Shown piece after piece: positions 17,933 through 26,298 of a stretch of 62,600 bases of DNA. The notes below the pieces were generated by a model. It searched no databases, had not been told where the DNA came from, and saw only the letters and a program-made list of their open reading frames with translations. How positions within the stretch are numbered: the stretch's first letter is position 1; every line of letters starts with the position of its first letter. The translations under genes were made by a program, and so were the position numbers. This stretch comes from Pseudolabrys sp. (GTDB lineage: Bacteria; Pseudomonadota; Alphaproteobacteria; Rhizobiales; Xanthobacteraceae), in assembly GCA_030684935.1 (NCBI GenBank), contig JAUXXH010000043.1:1-62600 (forward strand). The letters run 5' to 3'.

Positions 17933-19210
17933 TCACTTCTCCTGCGGCGGGCGGTCGTTCTCGGTGATCAGCCGGGCGCCGCGCTGGTAGGTGAGGTAGC
18001 TCCAGAACCAGGTGACGGCGACAATGAAGCGGTTGCGCGCGCCGATCAGGAAATAAATGTGCGCCACGCTCCAGAACAGCCAGCCGATGCGGCCGGTCAG
18101 GCGCAGGCGGCCGAATTGCACAACGGCGGCGCGGCGGCTGATGGTGGCAAGGTCGCCGCGGTGCCGGTAGCGGAACGGCGTATCGGCCGACCGGCCGGCT
18201 ACGCGCGCCGCGATCACCTCACCGACGTAATGGCCCATCTGCTTGGCGGCCGGCGCGATGCCTGGCACCGGCTTGCCGTCGCCTTGCATGATCGACGCGG
18301 TGTCGCCGATGACGAAGACGTTCGCATGTCCGGGGACCGACAGATCGGGCGCGACCTTCACACGGCCGGCGCGGTCGGCTTCGGCGTCGAGCCATTGCGC
18401 CGCCGGCGAGGCCTTGACCCCGGCGGCCCAGATGATGTTCCAGGCTTCGATGCGCCCGGCCTTGGTGTCGACGCCGCGGTCGTCGCATTGGGTCACCGCG
18501 GTGTCGGTCATCACCTCGACGCCGGCCTCCTCCAGCGCCCTGCGCACATAATCGGACACCTCGGGCGGAAACGCCGGCAGGACGCGCGGGCCGGCCTCGA
18601 TAAGGACAATGCGGGCCATGCGCGGGTCGATGCGGCGGAAGTCGGTGGCCAGCGTCTTGCGGGCGATGTCGGCGATGGCGCCGGCCATCTCGATGCCGGT
18701 GGCGCCGCCGCCGACAATGACGAAGGTCAGCCGCCGGCCTCGATCGCCGGTGTCGGCCAGTGTCTCGGCCCGCTCGAAGGCGACCAGAATGCTGCGGCGG
18801 ATGCGGGTGGCGTCGTCGATCGTCTTCAGGCCCGGCGCCACCGCGGCCCATTCGTCATGGCCGAAATAGGAATGCGTCGCGCCAGTGGCGAGCACCAGAT
18901 AGTCGTACGGGACCGCGTTCGACTCCGTGCGCACCGTTTGCTGCGCGGTATCGACGCCGCGCACCGGCTCCATCAGCACCGTGGCGTTCTGCTGCTCGCG
19001 CAGGATGTGGCGGATCGGCCAGGCCACGTCGGCCGGCGACAGCGCCGCGGTCGCCACCTGGTACAGCAGCGGCTGAAAGCAGTGATGGTTCTGCCGGTCG
19101 ATCACCGTGACGTCGGCATCGGCGCGGCGCAGCGCCACGGCCGCTTCGAGCCCGCCGAAACCGGCGCCGACGATCACCACTTTCGGACGCCGCGGCTGAT
19201 CCGCATTCAT
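17933..19210 (-). CDS. ndh: Type II NADH dehydrogenase (NDH-2)
   Basis: A 425-residue FAD enzyme that oxidises NADH and reduces quinone at the membrane without pumping protons. The FAD site is VVIVGAGFGGLEAA near the N-terminus, the NADH site FVIVGGGATGIEMAGAIAD is in the middle, and FVIGDTA marks the second FAD segment. An amphipathic and hydrophobic C-terminus (GRIGWLFWSVAHIYFLIGARNRF) fits membrane attachment. I prefer the ATG at 19210, which begins just before the FAD fold; a longer start exists at 19252. It is divergent from leuB. Confidence 0.9.
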   Translation of the reverse strand: MNADQPRRPKVVIVGAGFGGLEAAVALRRADADVTVIDRQNHHCFQPLLYQVATAALSPADVAWPIRHILREQQNATVLMEPVRGVDTAQQTVRTESNAVPYDYLVLATGATHSYFGHDEWAAVAPGLKTIDDATRIRRSILVAFERAETLADTGDRGRRLTFVIVGGGATGIEMAGAIADIARKTLATDFRRIDPRMARIVLIEAGPRVLPAFPPEVSDYVRRALEEAGVEVMTDTAVTQCDDRGVDTKAGRIEAWNIIWAAGVKASPAAQWLDAEADRAGRVKVAPDLSVPGHANVFVIGDTASIMQGDGKPVPGIAPAAKQMGHYVGEVIAARVAGRSADTPFRYRHRGDLATISRRAAVVQFGRLRLTGRIGWLFWSVAHIYFLIGARNRFIVAVTWFWSYLTYQRGARLITENDRPPQEK

Positions 19211-19318
19211 GCCTGATATCCCTGCGTTGGGGCGGTGGTGGCCTGTTGCCAAGCCGAGGCCGAGCCATTAGCACTGCCGCTCCATCGCAAAGATCGATAA
19301 AACGGCGAGGCAACGTCC

Positions 19319-20428
19319 ATGGCAACCCACAATCTCCTGCTGCTCCCCGGCGACGGCATCGGCCCCGAAGTGATGGGCGAGGTTAAGCGTGTCGTCGACT
19401 TCTTCAACAAACGGGGTCCCGACAAGTTCACCACCGAGGACGCTTTGGTCGGCGGCAGCTGCTACGACGCCCACGGCGTTTCCATCACCGATGCCACCAT
19501 GGACAAGGCAAAAGCTGCTGACGCCGTGATTTTCGGCGCGGTCGGCGGGCCGAAGTGGGACAAAGTGCCCTATGAGGCCCGCCCCGAAGCCGGCCTGCTG
19601 CGGCTGCGCAAGGATCTCGCGCTCTACGCCAATCTGCGCCCGGCGGTGACCTATCCGGCGCTAGCCGAGGCCTCCTCGCTGAAGCGCGAGCTGGTCGAAG
19701 GCCTCGACATCATGATTTTGCGCGAGCTGACCGGCGGCGTCTATTTCGGCGAGCCGAAGACCATCACCGATCTCGGCAATGGCCAGAAGCGCGCCGTCGA
19801 TACCCAGGTCTATGACACCTACGAGATCGAGCGCATCGGCCGTGTCGCCTTCGAGCTGGCGCGCAAGCGCCGCAACAAGGTCACGTCGATGGAAAAGCGC
19901 AACGTCATGAAGTCCGGCGTGCTCTGGAACGAGGTGATCACGGCGCTGCACGCGCGCGAGTTCAAGGATGTGGAGCTCGAGCATCAACTCGCCGACTCCG
20001 GCGGCATGCAGCTGGTGCGCAATCCGAAGCAGTTCGACGTCATCGTGACCGACAATCTGTTCGGCGACATGCTGTCGGACATCGCCGCGATGCTGACCGG
20101 CTCGCTCGGCATGCTGGCTTCGGCCTCGCTCGGCGAGGTCGATCCCAAGACCAAGCGCCGCAAGGCGCTGTATGAGCCGGTGCATGGCTCGGCGCCGGAT
20201 ATCGCCGGCAAGGGCATCGCCAACCCGATCGCCATGATCGCGTCGTTCGGCATGGCGCTGCGCTATTCGTTCGATAGGGGCAAGGAGGCCGACATGATCG
20301 ACAAGGCGATCGCCGCCGCGCTCGACAAGGGCCTGCGCACCGCCGACATTGCCGCGCCGGGTGCAAAGTCTGTCGGCACCGCCGATATGGGATCGGCCAT
20401 TATCGTCGAACTGGAAGCGATGGCCTGA
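19319..20428 (+). CDS. leuB: 3-isopropylmalate dehydrogenase
   Basis: A 369-residue enzyme of leucine synthesis, oxidising and decarboxylating 3-isopropylmalate with NAD. The N-terminal [14 protein letters not shown], the [13 protein letters not shown] segment and the metal-binding region [24 protein letters not shown] are diagnostic. It stands alone with a terminator directly behind it, while leuC and leuD lie 12-15 kb downstream on the other strand, a scattered layout normal for these bacteria. Secure. Confidence 0.97.
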   Translation: MATHNLLLLPGDGIGPEVMGEVKRVVDFFNKRGPDKFTTEDALVGGSCYDAHGVSITDATMDKAKAADAVIFGAVGGPKWDKVPYEARPEAGLLRLRKDLALYANLRPAVTYPALAEASSLKRELVEGLDIMILRELTGGVYFGEPKTITDLGNGQKRAVDTQVYDTYEIERIGRVAFELARKRRNKVTSMEKRNVMKSGVLWNEVITALHAREFKDVELEHQLADSGGMQLVRNPKQFDVIVTDNLFGDMLSDIAAMLTGSLGMLASASLGEVDPKTKRRKALYEPVHGSAPDIAGKGIANPIAMIASFGMALRYSFDRGKEADMIDKAIAAALDKGLRTADIAAPGAKSVGTADMGSAIIVELEAMA

Positions 20429-20448
20429 CCTCTGCGCGGTTCTTGAAC

Positions 20449-20480
20449 GAAAAACGCGGCCCCGGTGGGCCGCGTTTTGC
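20449..20480 (+). terminator. Bidirectional rho-independent terminator
   Basis: AAAACGCGGCCC and GGGCCGCGTTTT pair around a short loop between the converging leuB gene and a small exported-protein gene. A and T runs on both sides suit termination in both directions. Confidence 0.85.
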
Positions 20481-20507
20481 ATTTTCGAAACTGCTTGAGC
20501 GGAAAGA

Positions 20508-20879
20508 CTAGAAACCGATCCAGGGATTGTTGCGGCCCGGCAGTGTCCACATGTCCGGCAGCGAGGTCTGGTTGCCGCCGAAGACGGTGTTGTTGAGCAC
20601 GCCGCTGGCCGAGTAGTTCGACGGATAAGCGTATTTGTGGTCGCTGTTCTCGCCCGGGAAAACTTCGGTGCCGGGATCGAGATAGGAGCGGCGCTGCACG
20701 ATGATCCGGGTCCGGGCGCGGCCGTCTTCGTCGCGCGTGGTGAGGACCGTACGCCCGCGGGCGTCATAGACGATGGCGCTGTTTCGCTGCTGCCGGGACT
20801 GCGCTTCGGCGACCGGCGCGGCCAGCAGGCTGGCGGTGGCAGCAACGGCGAAGGCGCCGGCAACGACTTTCAAAAGCAT
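20508..20879 (-). CDS. Small exported protein under a likely stress promoter
   Basis: A 123-residue protein with a signal peptide (MLLKVVAGAFAVAATASLLAAPVAEA, about 26 residues). The mature part is polar, with Arg-rich strands around VYDARGRTVLTTRDEDGRAR and a Tyr/Asn-rich C-terminus. I recognise no family. The ATG at 20879 is chosen because the signal peptide begins there. About 100 bases upstream is a GGAAC-N16-CGTT motif, the promoter form recognised by ECF/EcfG sigma factors, so stress induction is likely. It diverges from the ECF sigma gene. Confidence 0.78.
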   Translation of the reverse strand: MLLKVVAGAFAVAATASLLAAPVAEAQSRQQRNSAIVYDARGRTVLTTRDEDGRARTRIIVQRRSYLDPGTEVFPGENSDHKYAYPSNYSASGVLNNTVFGGNQTSLPDMWTLPGRNNPWIGF

Positions 20880-20975
20880 GTGATCCTCAACCGGTTCATG
20901 GTGCGATTCAGTGTAGCGGTCTTCGCGCCGGGACAACAGACCCATTCAGCCACTATGCCCGGGAGGCCTTAAGAA

Positions 20976-21000
20976 AACGCCAGCCGTCCGGCTTCGTTCC
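20976..21000 (-). promoter_or_regulatory. ECF/EcfG-type promoter for the exported-protein gene
   Basis: Read on the minus strand, GGAAC (21000-20996) and CGTT (20979-20976) are separated by 16 bases. This matches the GGAAC-N16/17-CGTT form of alphaproteobacterial general stress promoters. It points at the 20508-20879 gene. Confidence 0.6.
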
Positions 21001-21006
21001 AGCCCG

Positions 21007-21035
21007 TTGCTTTTGCCGCACCCCGAATCGATAGT
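21007..21035 (+). promoter_or_regulatory. Possible sigma-70 promoter of the ECF sigma gene
   Basis: TTGCTT (21007-21012) and GATAGT (21030-21035) have a 17-base spacer, and lie 39 bases before the sigma factor ATG. The -10 element is imperfect. Confidence 0.4.
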
Positions 21036-21073
21036 CTGAGTCTTACGACCGCACAGCCACCGGGACATGGCCT

Positions 21074-21577
21074 ATGGCGCTCGACACGCATGCCGCGCTG
21101 GCGGGGCTGCTGCCACGCCTGATCGCTTTCGCCCGCACCATCGTCGGCGATGCCGACGCCGCCCGCGATCTGGTGCAGGAGGCGGTGGCGCGGGCGCTCG
21201 GCGCCGGCCGCATTCCGGCCGACGCACCGGCCTACCGCGCCTGGATCTTTAAAATCGTCCGCAATGCCGCGCTCGACGAATTGCGTCGCCGGCGCCCCGA
21301 GCCGGTCGAGCCGGCGCCGCCGGCCGACCTCTGGCGCTTCGACAGTGCCGCCATCGCCAAAATCACCGTCGAGCAGGGCATGGCGACGCTGCCGCCGTTG
21401 CACCGCGAAATAATCGCCTTGATCGACATCGCCGGTTTCAGCTACGCCGAGGCTGCCGGTGTCCTGAACGTCCCGATCGGGACGGTCATGAGCCGCATCA
21501 CCCGGGCCCGGCTGGCGCTGCTGGCGGCGATCGAGGCGAGCTCGTTAAGGCCGATGAAGTCGAAGCATGGCAACTGA
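21074..21577 (+). CDS. ECF-family RNA polymerase sigma factor
   Basis: A 167-residue sigma factor with region 2 at about residues 9-75 (DAARDLVQEAVARAL, then RAWIFKIVRNAALDELRRR) and region 4 at about 100-155 (LPPLHREIIALIDIAGFSYAEAA, VPIGTVMSRITRARLAL). It directs transcription of a small regulon on an envelope-type signal. The next gene overlaps its 3' end and encodes a membrane anti-sigma factor; the sulfite oxidase genes follow. In Sinorhizobium meliloti a comparable sigma factor (RpoE4) next to sorT responds to sulfite, which makes sulfite a good guess for the signal. Confidence 0.93.
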   Translation: MALDTHAALAGLLPRLIAFARTIVGDADAARDLVQEAVARALGAGRIPADAPAYRAWIFKIVRNAALDELRRRRPEPVEPAPPADLWRFDSAAIAKITVEQGMATLPPLHREIIALIDIAGFSYAEAAGVLNVPIGTVMSRITRARLALLAAIEASSLRPMKSKHGN

Positions 21578-22277
21578 ACCCTGCGACCCGGACATCGAGC
21601 GTCTCAACGCGCTGATCGATGGCGAATTGCCGCCGGCCGAGCACGCTGCTTTGGCCGGCCGAATCGCAGCCGGCCGCGAGGTGGCCGAGGCCCATGCCAC
21701 GCTGGCGCGGCTCAAGGCCTGCATCGTCGCGAGCGCCGAACAGACGCCGACGGGTGCTTTCGTGCTGCCGGCCCCGAAACGCCGGCTGCTGCCCGCCGTG
21801 GGGTTCGCCGCGGCCGCTGCCGCCGTTCTGATTGCGGCCATCGGCTGGTATCCGCAGCGCCCGGTCGAGGAGCCGCCGGCTTTCAGCATTGCGCCGCTGG
21901 TCACACTGGCGTCGCTGCCGGCGGCGCCGGTCATCCCCGATCTGGCCCCGGCCGGGCTCAAGCTGGTGGGCGCCGAAATCGAGCGTGCCGGTCAGACAGC
22001 GGTGCTGGTCGCGGCCTATCGCGGGCCGCGCGGCTGCCGTCTGGAATTGCGGGTCCGGCCGGCCGCTGTCGACCTGCCACCGACCGCCGGCACCAGCCGC
22101 CGCGCCTGGACGGCCGGCGATCTCGCCTATGAGCTGGTGGCCTTCGGCATGCCGGAGGGGCGCTTCCTGGCCGTCGCCCTGGCTGCCGAATCAGCCACCC
22201 AGGCCGGCCAATTGCCGGCCGACGCGGACAACCGACTGCGCCAGGCCGGCCTGCAGGCGCCGCCTTGCGTCGGCTGA
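21567..22277 (+). CDS. Transmembrane anti-sigma factor
   Basis: A 236-residue protein overlapping the sigma gene by 11 bases. The N-terminal cytoplasmic part (DIERLNALIDGELPPAEHAAL) matches the helical anti-sigma fold. A single membrane helix spans about residues 75-95, and a periplasmic domain of about 140 residues follows with two cysteines (GCRLEL, PPCVG). The zinc HxxxCxxC motif of ZAS anti-sigma factors is absent. It would hold the sigma factor at the membrane until the signal arrives. Partner assignment rests on the overlap. Confidence 0.85.
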   Translation: MATEPCDPDIERLNALIDGELPPAEHAALAGRIAAGREVAEAHATLARLKACIVASAEQTPTGAFVLPAPKRRLLPAVGFAAAAAAVLIAAIGWYPQRPVEEPPAFSIAPLVTLASLPAAPVIPDLAPAGLKLVGAEIERAGQTAVLVAAYRGPRGCRLELRVRPAAVDLPPTAGTSRRAWTAGDLAYELVAFGMPEGRFLAVALAAESATQAGQLPADADNRLRQAGLQAPPCVG

Positions 22278-22293
22278 TCCCCAAATAAATTTT

Positions 22294-22319
22294 GGAATAA
22301 ATTTCCCGGCTGGTCCGTT
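22294..22319 (+). promoter_or_regulatory. ECF-type promoter of the sulfite oxidase operon
   Basis: GGAAT (22294-22298) and CGTT (22316-22319) are spaced by 17 bases, 72 bases before the sorA-like ATG. This fits a promoter for an ECF sigma factor, most simply the one encoded just upstream. Confidence 0.55.
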
Positions 22320-22390
22320 TCTTCTCCCAAGCGTCATGGCTGTGATCATGACGCAACGTCGCCGCCGCGAGCGGCCAGGGAGGAAGCACC

Positions 22391-23740
22391 ATGCCGGACA
22401 AGATCGAACGATCGATCGAGGAACTTTATCGCGATAATCCCGAACGCGCCGACGCCGAAATCTTCGGCCGCGAGACCGGGCCGAGCCGCCGCGGCTTTCT
22501 GAACGGCGCCGGTTTGGCCGCCATGAGCGCCGTCGTCGGCGGCGCCATCCCGTTCGCCGCCAATATGCCGGGCGGACTGATCCCGGCGGCCATGGCACAG
22601 GCCACGCCGCCCGCGCCGCCGCCGGCTAAAAAAGGGCCGACCTACCTCAATTATCCAGGCAAGAACGACAGGCTGGTGGTGATCGGCGAGCGGCCGCTGG
22701 TGGCGGAAACGCCCGAGCATCTGCTCGACGACGACACCACGCCGATCGAAAAGTTCTTCATCCGCAACAACGGGCAGATCCCGGAAGAGAGCAAAGAGGG
22801 CGACAAGTGGAAGATCGCCGTCGATGGTGAAGTCAACAACAAGCTCGAGCTTACGCTCGGCGAGCTGAAGTCGAAGTACAAGGCGCAGACCCGGCGCATG
22901 GTGCTGGAGTGCGGTGGCAATGGCCGCGCCTTCTACTCGCCGCCGGCCAGCGGCAACCAGTGGACCCATGGCGGCGCCGGTTGTGCCGAGTGGACCGGCG
23001 TACGGCTGGGCGACGTGCTCAAGGCCGCCGGCGTCAAGCCATCCGGCATCTATACCGCGCACTATTCGTCCGACCTGCATCTGTCCGGCGATGCCAGCCG
23101 TGAGGTGCTGTCGCGCGGCATGCGCATGGCCAAGGCCATGGACCCCGACTCCATGATCGTCTGGGCGATGAACGGCCAGCCGCTGCCGAACATTCACGGC
23201 GGCCCGGTGCGTCTGCTGATTCCCGGCTGGCCGGGTTCGCTGTCGCAGAAATGGCTGACCAAGATCACCATCCGCGACAGGGAGCATGACGGTCAAGGCA
23301 TGACCGGCACGTCTTATCGTCTCGCCATCAAGCCGATGGTGCCGGGCGACAAGGCCGACCCGAAGAACTTCCGCGTCATGGAATCGATGCCGGTGCGCTC
23401 GATCATCACCAGCCCTGCCAACGGCACCAAGCTGGCAGCGGGCGCCCGGGAGGTGAAACTGCGCGGCGCGTCGTGGGCGGGCGATCTCACCGTCAAGACC
23501 GTCGACGTGTCGACCGACTACGGCATGACCTGGCAGCCGGCCAAACTCGAAAAGCCGAAGAACAAATACGACTGGCAGCGCTGGACCGCCGCGGTGAAGC
23601 TGCCGAGCGACGGCTATTACGAGATATGGGCACGGGCGACGGATTCCAGCGGAAAAATGCAGCCGCATGTCGCGGCGAACTGGAATCCCAGCGGCTACGG
23701 CGGCAATCCGCTGCACCGGATCGCGGTGCTGGTCGGTTGA
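22391..23740 (+). CDS. Tat-exported sulfite oxidase-type molybdoenzyme (SorA/SorT-like)
   Basis: A 449-residue periplasmic molybdopterin enzyme of the sulfite oxidase family, oxidising sulfite to sulfate. A long N-terminal region carries the twin-arginine motif SRRGFL (R33, R34) and a hydrophobic stretch to about residue 71. The molybdenum-ligating cysteine is C174 in LECGGNGRAF. The C-terminal half is the Mo-co dimerisation domain. The ATG follows GGGAGGAAG. It is first in an operon with a c-type cytochrome and a second paralogue, downstream of an ECF sigma/anti-sigma pair. Confidence 0.93.
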   Translation: MPDKIERSIEELYRDNPERADAEIFGRETGPSRRGFLNGAGLAAMSAVVGGAIPFAANMPGGLIPAAMAQATPPAPPPAKKGPTYLNYPGKNDRLVVIGERPLVAETPEHLLDDDTTPIEKFFIRNNGQIPEESKEGDKWKIAVDGEVNNKLELTLGELKSKYKAQTRRMVLECGGNGRAFYSPPASGNQWTHGGAGCAEWTGVRLGDVLKAAGVKPSGIYTAHYSSDLHLSGDASREVLSRGMRMAKAMDPDSMIVWAMNGQPLPNIHGGPVRLLIPGWPGSLSQKWLTKITIRDREHDGQGMTGTSYRLAIKPMVPGDKADPKNFRVMESMPVRSIITSPANGTKLAAGAREVKLRGASWAGDLTVKTVDVSTDYGMTWQPAKLEKPKNKYDWQRWTAAVKLPSDGYYEIWARATDSSGKMQPHVAANWNPSGYGGNPLHRIAVLVG

Positions 23741-24135
23741 TGCAATTCCTGCAAGTGTCCGCCGCCGCGCCATCGGCGCGGCGGCTCACCCTCCTCGCAA
23801 CGCTGTTAGTCGGCGTCCCGCTGTTCGCGGGCTTCGCGGTCGCACAGCAGCAGACCTTCAATCCCCGCGACGAAAGCCCCGAGGAATTACCGGCCGGTCC
23901 CGGCCGCGACGAAACATTCTATTCCTGCACGGCTTGCCATGGCTTCAAGCTCGTCGCCCAGCAGGGAATGAGCCGCAGACAATGGGAGGACACGCTGGTT
24001 GTCATGACGCAACGGCACGGCATGCCGGCGCTCGAAGGCGACGATCGCGAACTGGTGCTGAAGTATCTCGAAACCCATTATCCGCCGACGGCGGCCGCGC
24101 CGGGCGGCTGGCAAAATCCGTTCCTCAATCGCTGA
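23740..24135 (+). CDS. Periplasmic c-type cytochrome, SorB-like electron acceptor
   Basis: A 131-residue protein whose ATG overlaps the stop of the sulfite oxidase gene by one base (TGATG). It has an N-terminal hydrophobic signal segment (about residues 15-36) and one heme site, CTACH (C63, C66, H67), with a methionine-containing region (RHGMPALEGDD) for the sixth ligand. By position it takes electrons from the sulfite oxidase and passes them to the respiratory chain. The ccm genes for heme attachment are in the same window. Confidence 0.92.
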   Translation: MQFLQVSAAAPSARRLTLLATLLVGVPLFAGFAVAQQQTFNPRDESPEELPAGPGRDETFYSCTACHGFKLVAQQGMSRRQWEDTLVVMTQRHGMPALEGDDRELVLKYLETHYPPTAAAPGGWQNPFLNR

Positions 24136-24257
24136 AGGATCTGCGATGAGTTCTTGGGCGGCGCTCTTGCGCTGACACCCTTGCCTTTGCGCTCGCATGG
24201 GCAGCCTTGTATTGAACAAGGGGGGCAGCGAAGTCCTCGACGGTCAGGAACATCAGC

Positions 24258-25400
24258 GTGCGAAAGCCCAAGCCTTCCCGCAAGCGACCGCGCCCGAAGG
24301 CAAGGCGACCCGTCCTGACCGGCAAGAGCGCGCGGCTGGTCGTCATCGGCGCGACGCCGCTGGTCGCGGAGACGCCCGAGAGCCTGCTCGACGACGACAC
24401 CACGCCGACCGGCAAGCTCTTCATCCGCAACAACGGCAAGATGCCGGCCCGCACCCGTCAGCCGGATCGCTGGATGCTGACCATCGATGGCGAAGTGCAC
24501 GAGCCGCTCACGATTTCGCTCGGCGACCTGAAGGCGCGGTTCAAGCCGGTGACGCGCCGCCTGCTGATCGAATGCGGCGGCAACGGCCGGGCGTTTCAGT
24601 CGCCGCCGGCCGAAGGCGTGCCGTGGACAAATGGCGGCGCCGGCTGTCCGGAATGGACCGGCGTGCGCGTTGCCGACGTCTTGAAGGCGGCGCGGCTGAA
24701 ACCGACCGCGGTGTTCAGCGGCCACTATGGCGCGGATCCGTCGCTCGACGGCACCGTCGGCGCGGCGATGTCGCGCGGCGTGCCGATCGCCAAGCTGCTC
24801 GACGACAGCAATCTCATCGCCTTCGCGATCAACGGCGAGCCGCTGCCGCTGCTGCATGGCTTTCCGGTGCGGCTGGTGATCCCCGGCTGGCCGTCGTCGG
24901 TGTCGACCAAATGGCTGACGCGCATCTGGATTCGCGATCGCTATCACGACGGCGCCGGCATGGGCGGCTTCTCCTACCGGGTGCCGGTCAAGCCGATGGC
25001 CCCGGGTGCCAGGCCCGATCCGAAGAATTTCGTCGATCTGGAATCGATGCCGGTGCGCTCGATCATCACAAGCCCCGCGAATGACGCGCGGATCGCGGCT
25101 GGCACACGGGTGCTCGCGTTGCGCGGTGCGGCCTGGGCGGGTGACGAAACCGTGGCACGCGTCGATCTGTCGATCGACGGTGGCGCCACCTGGCACAAAG
25201 CCGATCTGGCGGCGCCGAAGAACCGCCACGACTGGCAGCGCTGGACGGCGTCATTGACGATTCCGAGCGACGGTTATTACGAGATACTGGTGCGGGCGAC
25301 CGACGCGCGCGGCGTTGCCCAGCCCTTTGCCGCCAGCCACTGGAATCCGCAGGGCTACGGCGTCAATCCGATGCACCGCATCGCCGTTACCGTCGGGTGA
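24258..25400 (+). CDS. Second sulfite-oxidase-like molybdoprotein, no export signal
   Basis: A 380-residue paralogue of the protein encoded at 22391, alike from VVIGATPLVAETPE...LLDDDTTP to the C-terminal WNPQGYGVNPMHRIAV. The molybdenum cysteine is kept (C106, IECGGNGRAF). The GTG start at 24258 gives a very basic N-terminus (RKPKPSRKRPRPKARRP) and no Tat signal. In the same frame just upstream (24156-24212) a GRRSCADTLAFALAWAALY segment resembles a Tat leader, but TGA at 24213 cuts it off and no start codon serves it. This is either a cytoplasmic protein or a copy with a decayed leader. Confidence 0.85.
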   Translation: MRKPKPSRKRPRPKARRPVLTGKSARLVVIGATPLVAETPESLLDDDTTPTGKLFIRNNGKMPARTRQPDRWMLTIDGEVHEPLTISLGDLKARFKPVTRRLLIECGGNGRAFQSPPAEGVPWTNGGAGCPEWTGVRVADVLKAARLKPTAVFSGHYGADPSLDGTVGAAMSRGVPIAKLLDDSNLIAFAINGEPLPLLHGFPVRLVIPGWPSSVSTKWLTRIWIRDRYHDGAGMGGFSYRVPVKPMAPGARPDPKNFVDLESMPVRSIITSPANDARIAAGTRVLALRGAAWAGDETVARVDLSIDGGATWHKADLAAPKNRHDWQRWTASLTIPSDGYYEILVRATDARGVAQPFAASHWNPQGYGVNPMHRIAVTVG

Positions 25401-25413
25401 ATGAGCGTTTAAA

Positions 25414-26175
25414 TTAGCGCCCTGCGGCCGCGTTCCACAGCGCGCGATGCTTCGGCGTCGGTGCCATCAGGGGACTGCGCTGGCCGCAATAGCTGCGGAT
25501 GAGTTCGGCCTGCGCGAACAGCGCGCCGACTTTCGGCTCGCTGCCGGCCGCGAGCAGGGTCAAGCGGTCGAGCGCACAGGCCAGCGTCGAGCGCGCGATC
25601 AGGTCGGGCCCGCCCTGGCAGAACCAGCCGGATATTTGCAGTGCCGGATCGTCAAAGGCGCGCACGAAGGCGAGGCAGCGCCGCGTCACGCCCTTTGTTG
25701 TGTCGAAGGTGACGATGGTCAGCGGCCCGAACTTGCTCTCCAGCGGTTCGGCCGATTGAACGATTGCCACCGGCCCCAGCGCGGCGGCGCTGGCGGCGAT
25801 GTCGGCCCGCGGATCGCCCAGGAAATTGACCTCGGTGCCGGGGCGGTAAACCTCGACCTGGAGGTAGGGGCCGGTCCCGTCCGGCTCGCCCAGCCCGAGG
25901 ATATCCTTGCGGCCGTGGCCGACGACATGGCGGCGGATGGCGTAGCTTGACGGCATGTCGGCGGCTTCCGGAATCGACAAATTGAAAGCCGGGAAGGGGC
26001 GCTCGATCTCGACCCAGGGCGACCGCACCACGGGTGCGTCGGGAATGCCGGTTGCCGGCGGCTGAAAAAGATAGGTCGCCGCTATGGACAGAACGGCGGC
26101 TGCACCCAGATAAGCCAGCACGCGCACGACGGCGTCGGGCAGTTCCTCACGCCACGAATGCAGTGCCGGGTGCAT
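25414..26175 (-). CDS. Membrane-anchored protein of unknown function
   Basis: A 253-residue protein with one N-terminal membrane helix (about residues 17-36, VVRVLAYLGAAAVLSIAATYLF) and a periplasmic domain with three to four cysteines (RRCLAF, GWFCQGG, LACALD, SYCGQ). The ATG at 26175 has GGAGGGGAG directly upstream and is preferred over a longer start. I recognise no family. It converges with the second sulfite oxidase-like gene and is divergent from asd. A role in the neighbouring sulfite locus cannot be claimed. Confidence 0.75.
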   Translation of the reverse strand: MHPALHSWREELPDAVVRVLAYLGAAAVLSIAATYLFQPPATGIPDAPVVRSPWVEIERPFPAFNLSIPEAADMPSSYAIRRHVVGHGRKDILGLGEPDGTGPYLQVEVYRPGTEVNFLGDPRADIAASAAALGPVAIVQSAEPLESKFGPLTIVTFDTTKGVTRRCLAFVRAFDDPALQISGWFCQGGPDLIARSTLACALDRLTLLAAGSEPKVGALFAQAELIRSYCGQRSPLMAPTPKHRALWNAAAGR

Positions 26176-26251
26176 GCTCCCCTCCGGGGAGGCCCATAAC
26201 GGGCCACCGTTGTCATCCCGGCCTTTCTCGCCTAGAAGCGCTGCCATCCGG

Positions 26252-26281
26252 TTGTGGATTACCAAATCCGGCTGGAATAAT
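26252..26281 (+). promoter_or_regulatory. Possible sigma-70 promoter of asd
   Basis: TTGTGG (26252-26257) and AATAAT (26276-26281) with an 18-base spacer precede asd, whose CGGAGAG ribosome binding site lies at 26286-26292. The promoter would give a very short leader. Confidence 0.4.
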
Positions 26282-26298
26282 TTTTCGGAGAGTTAACA

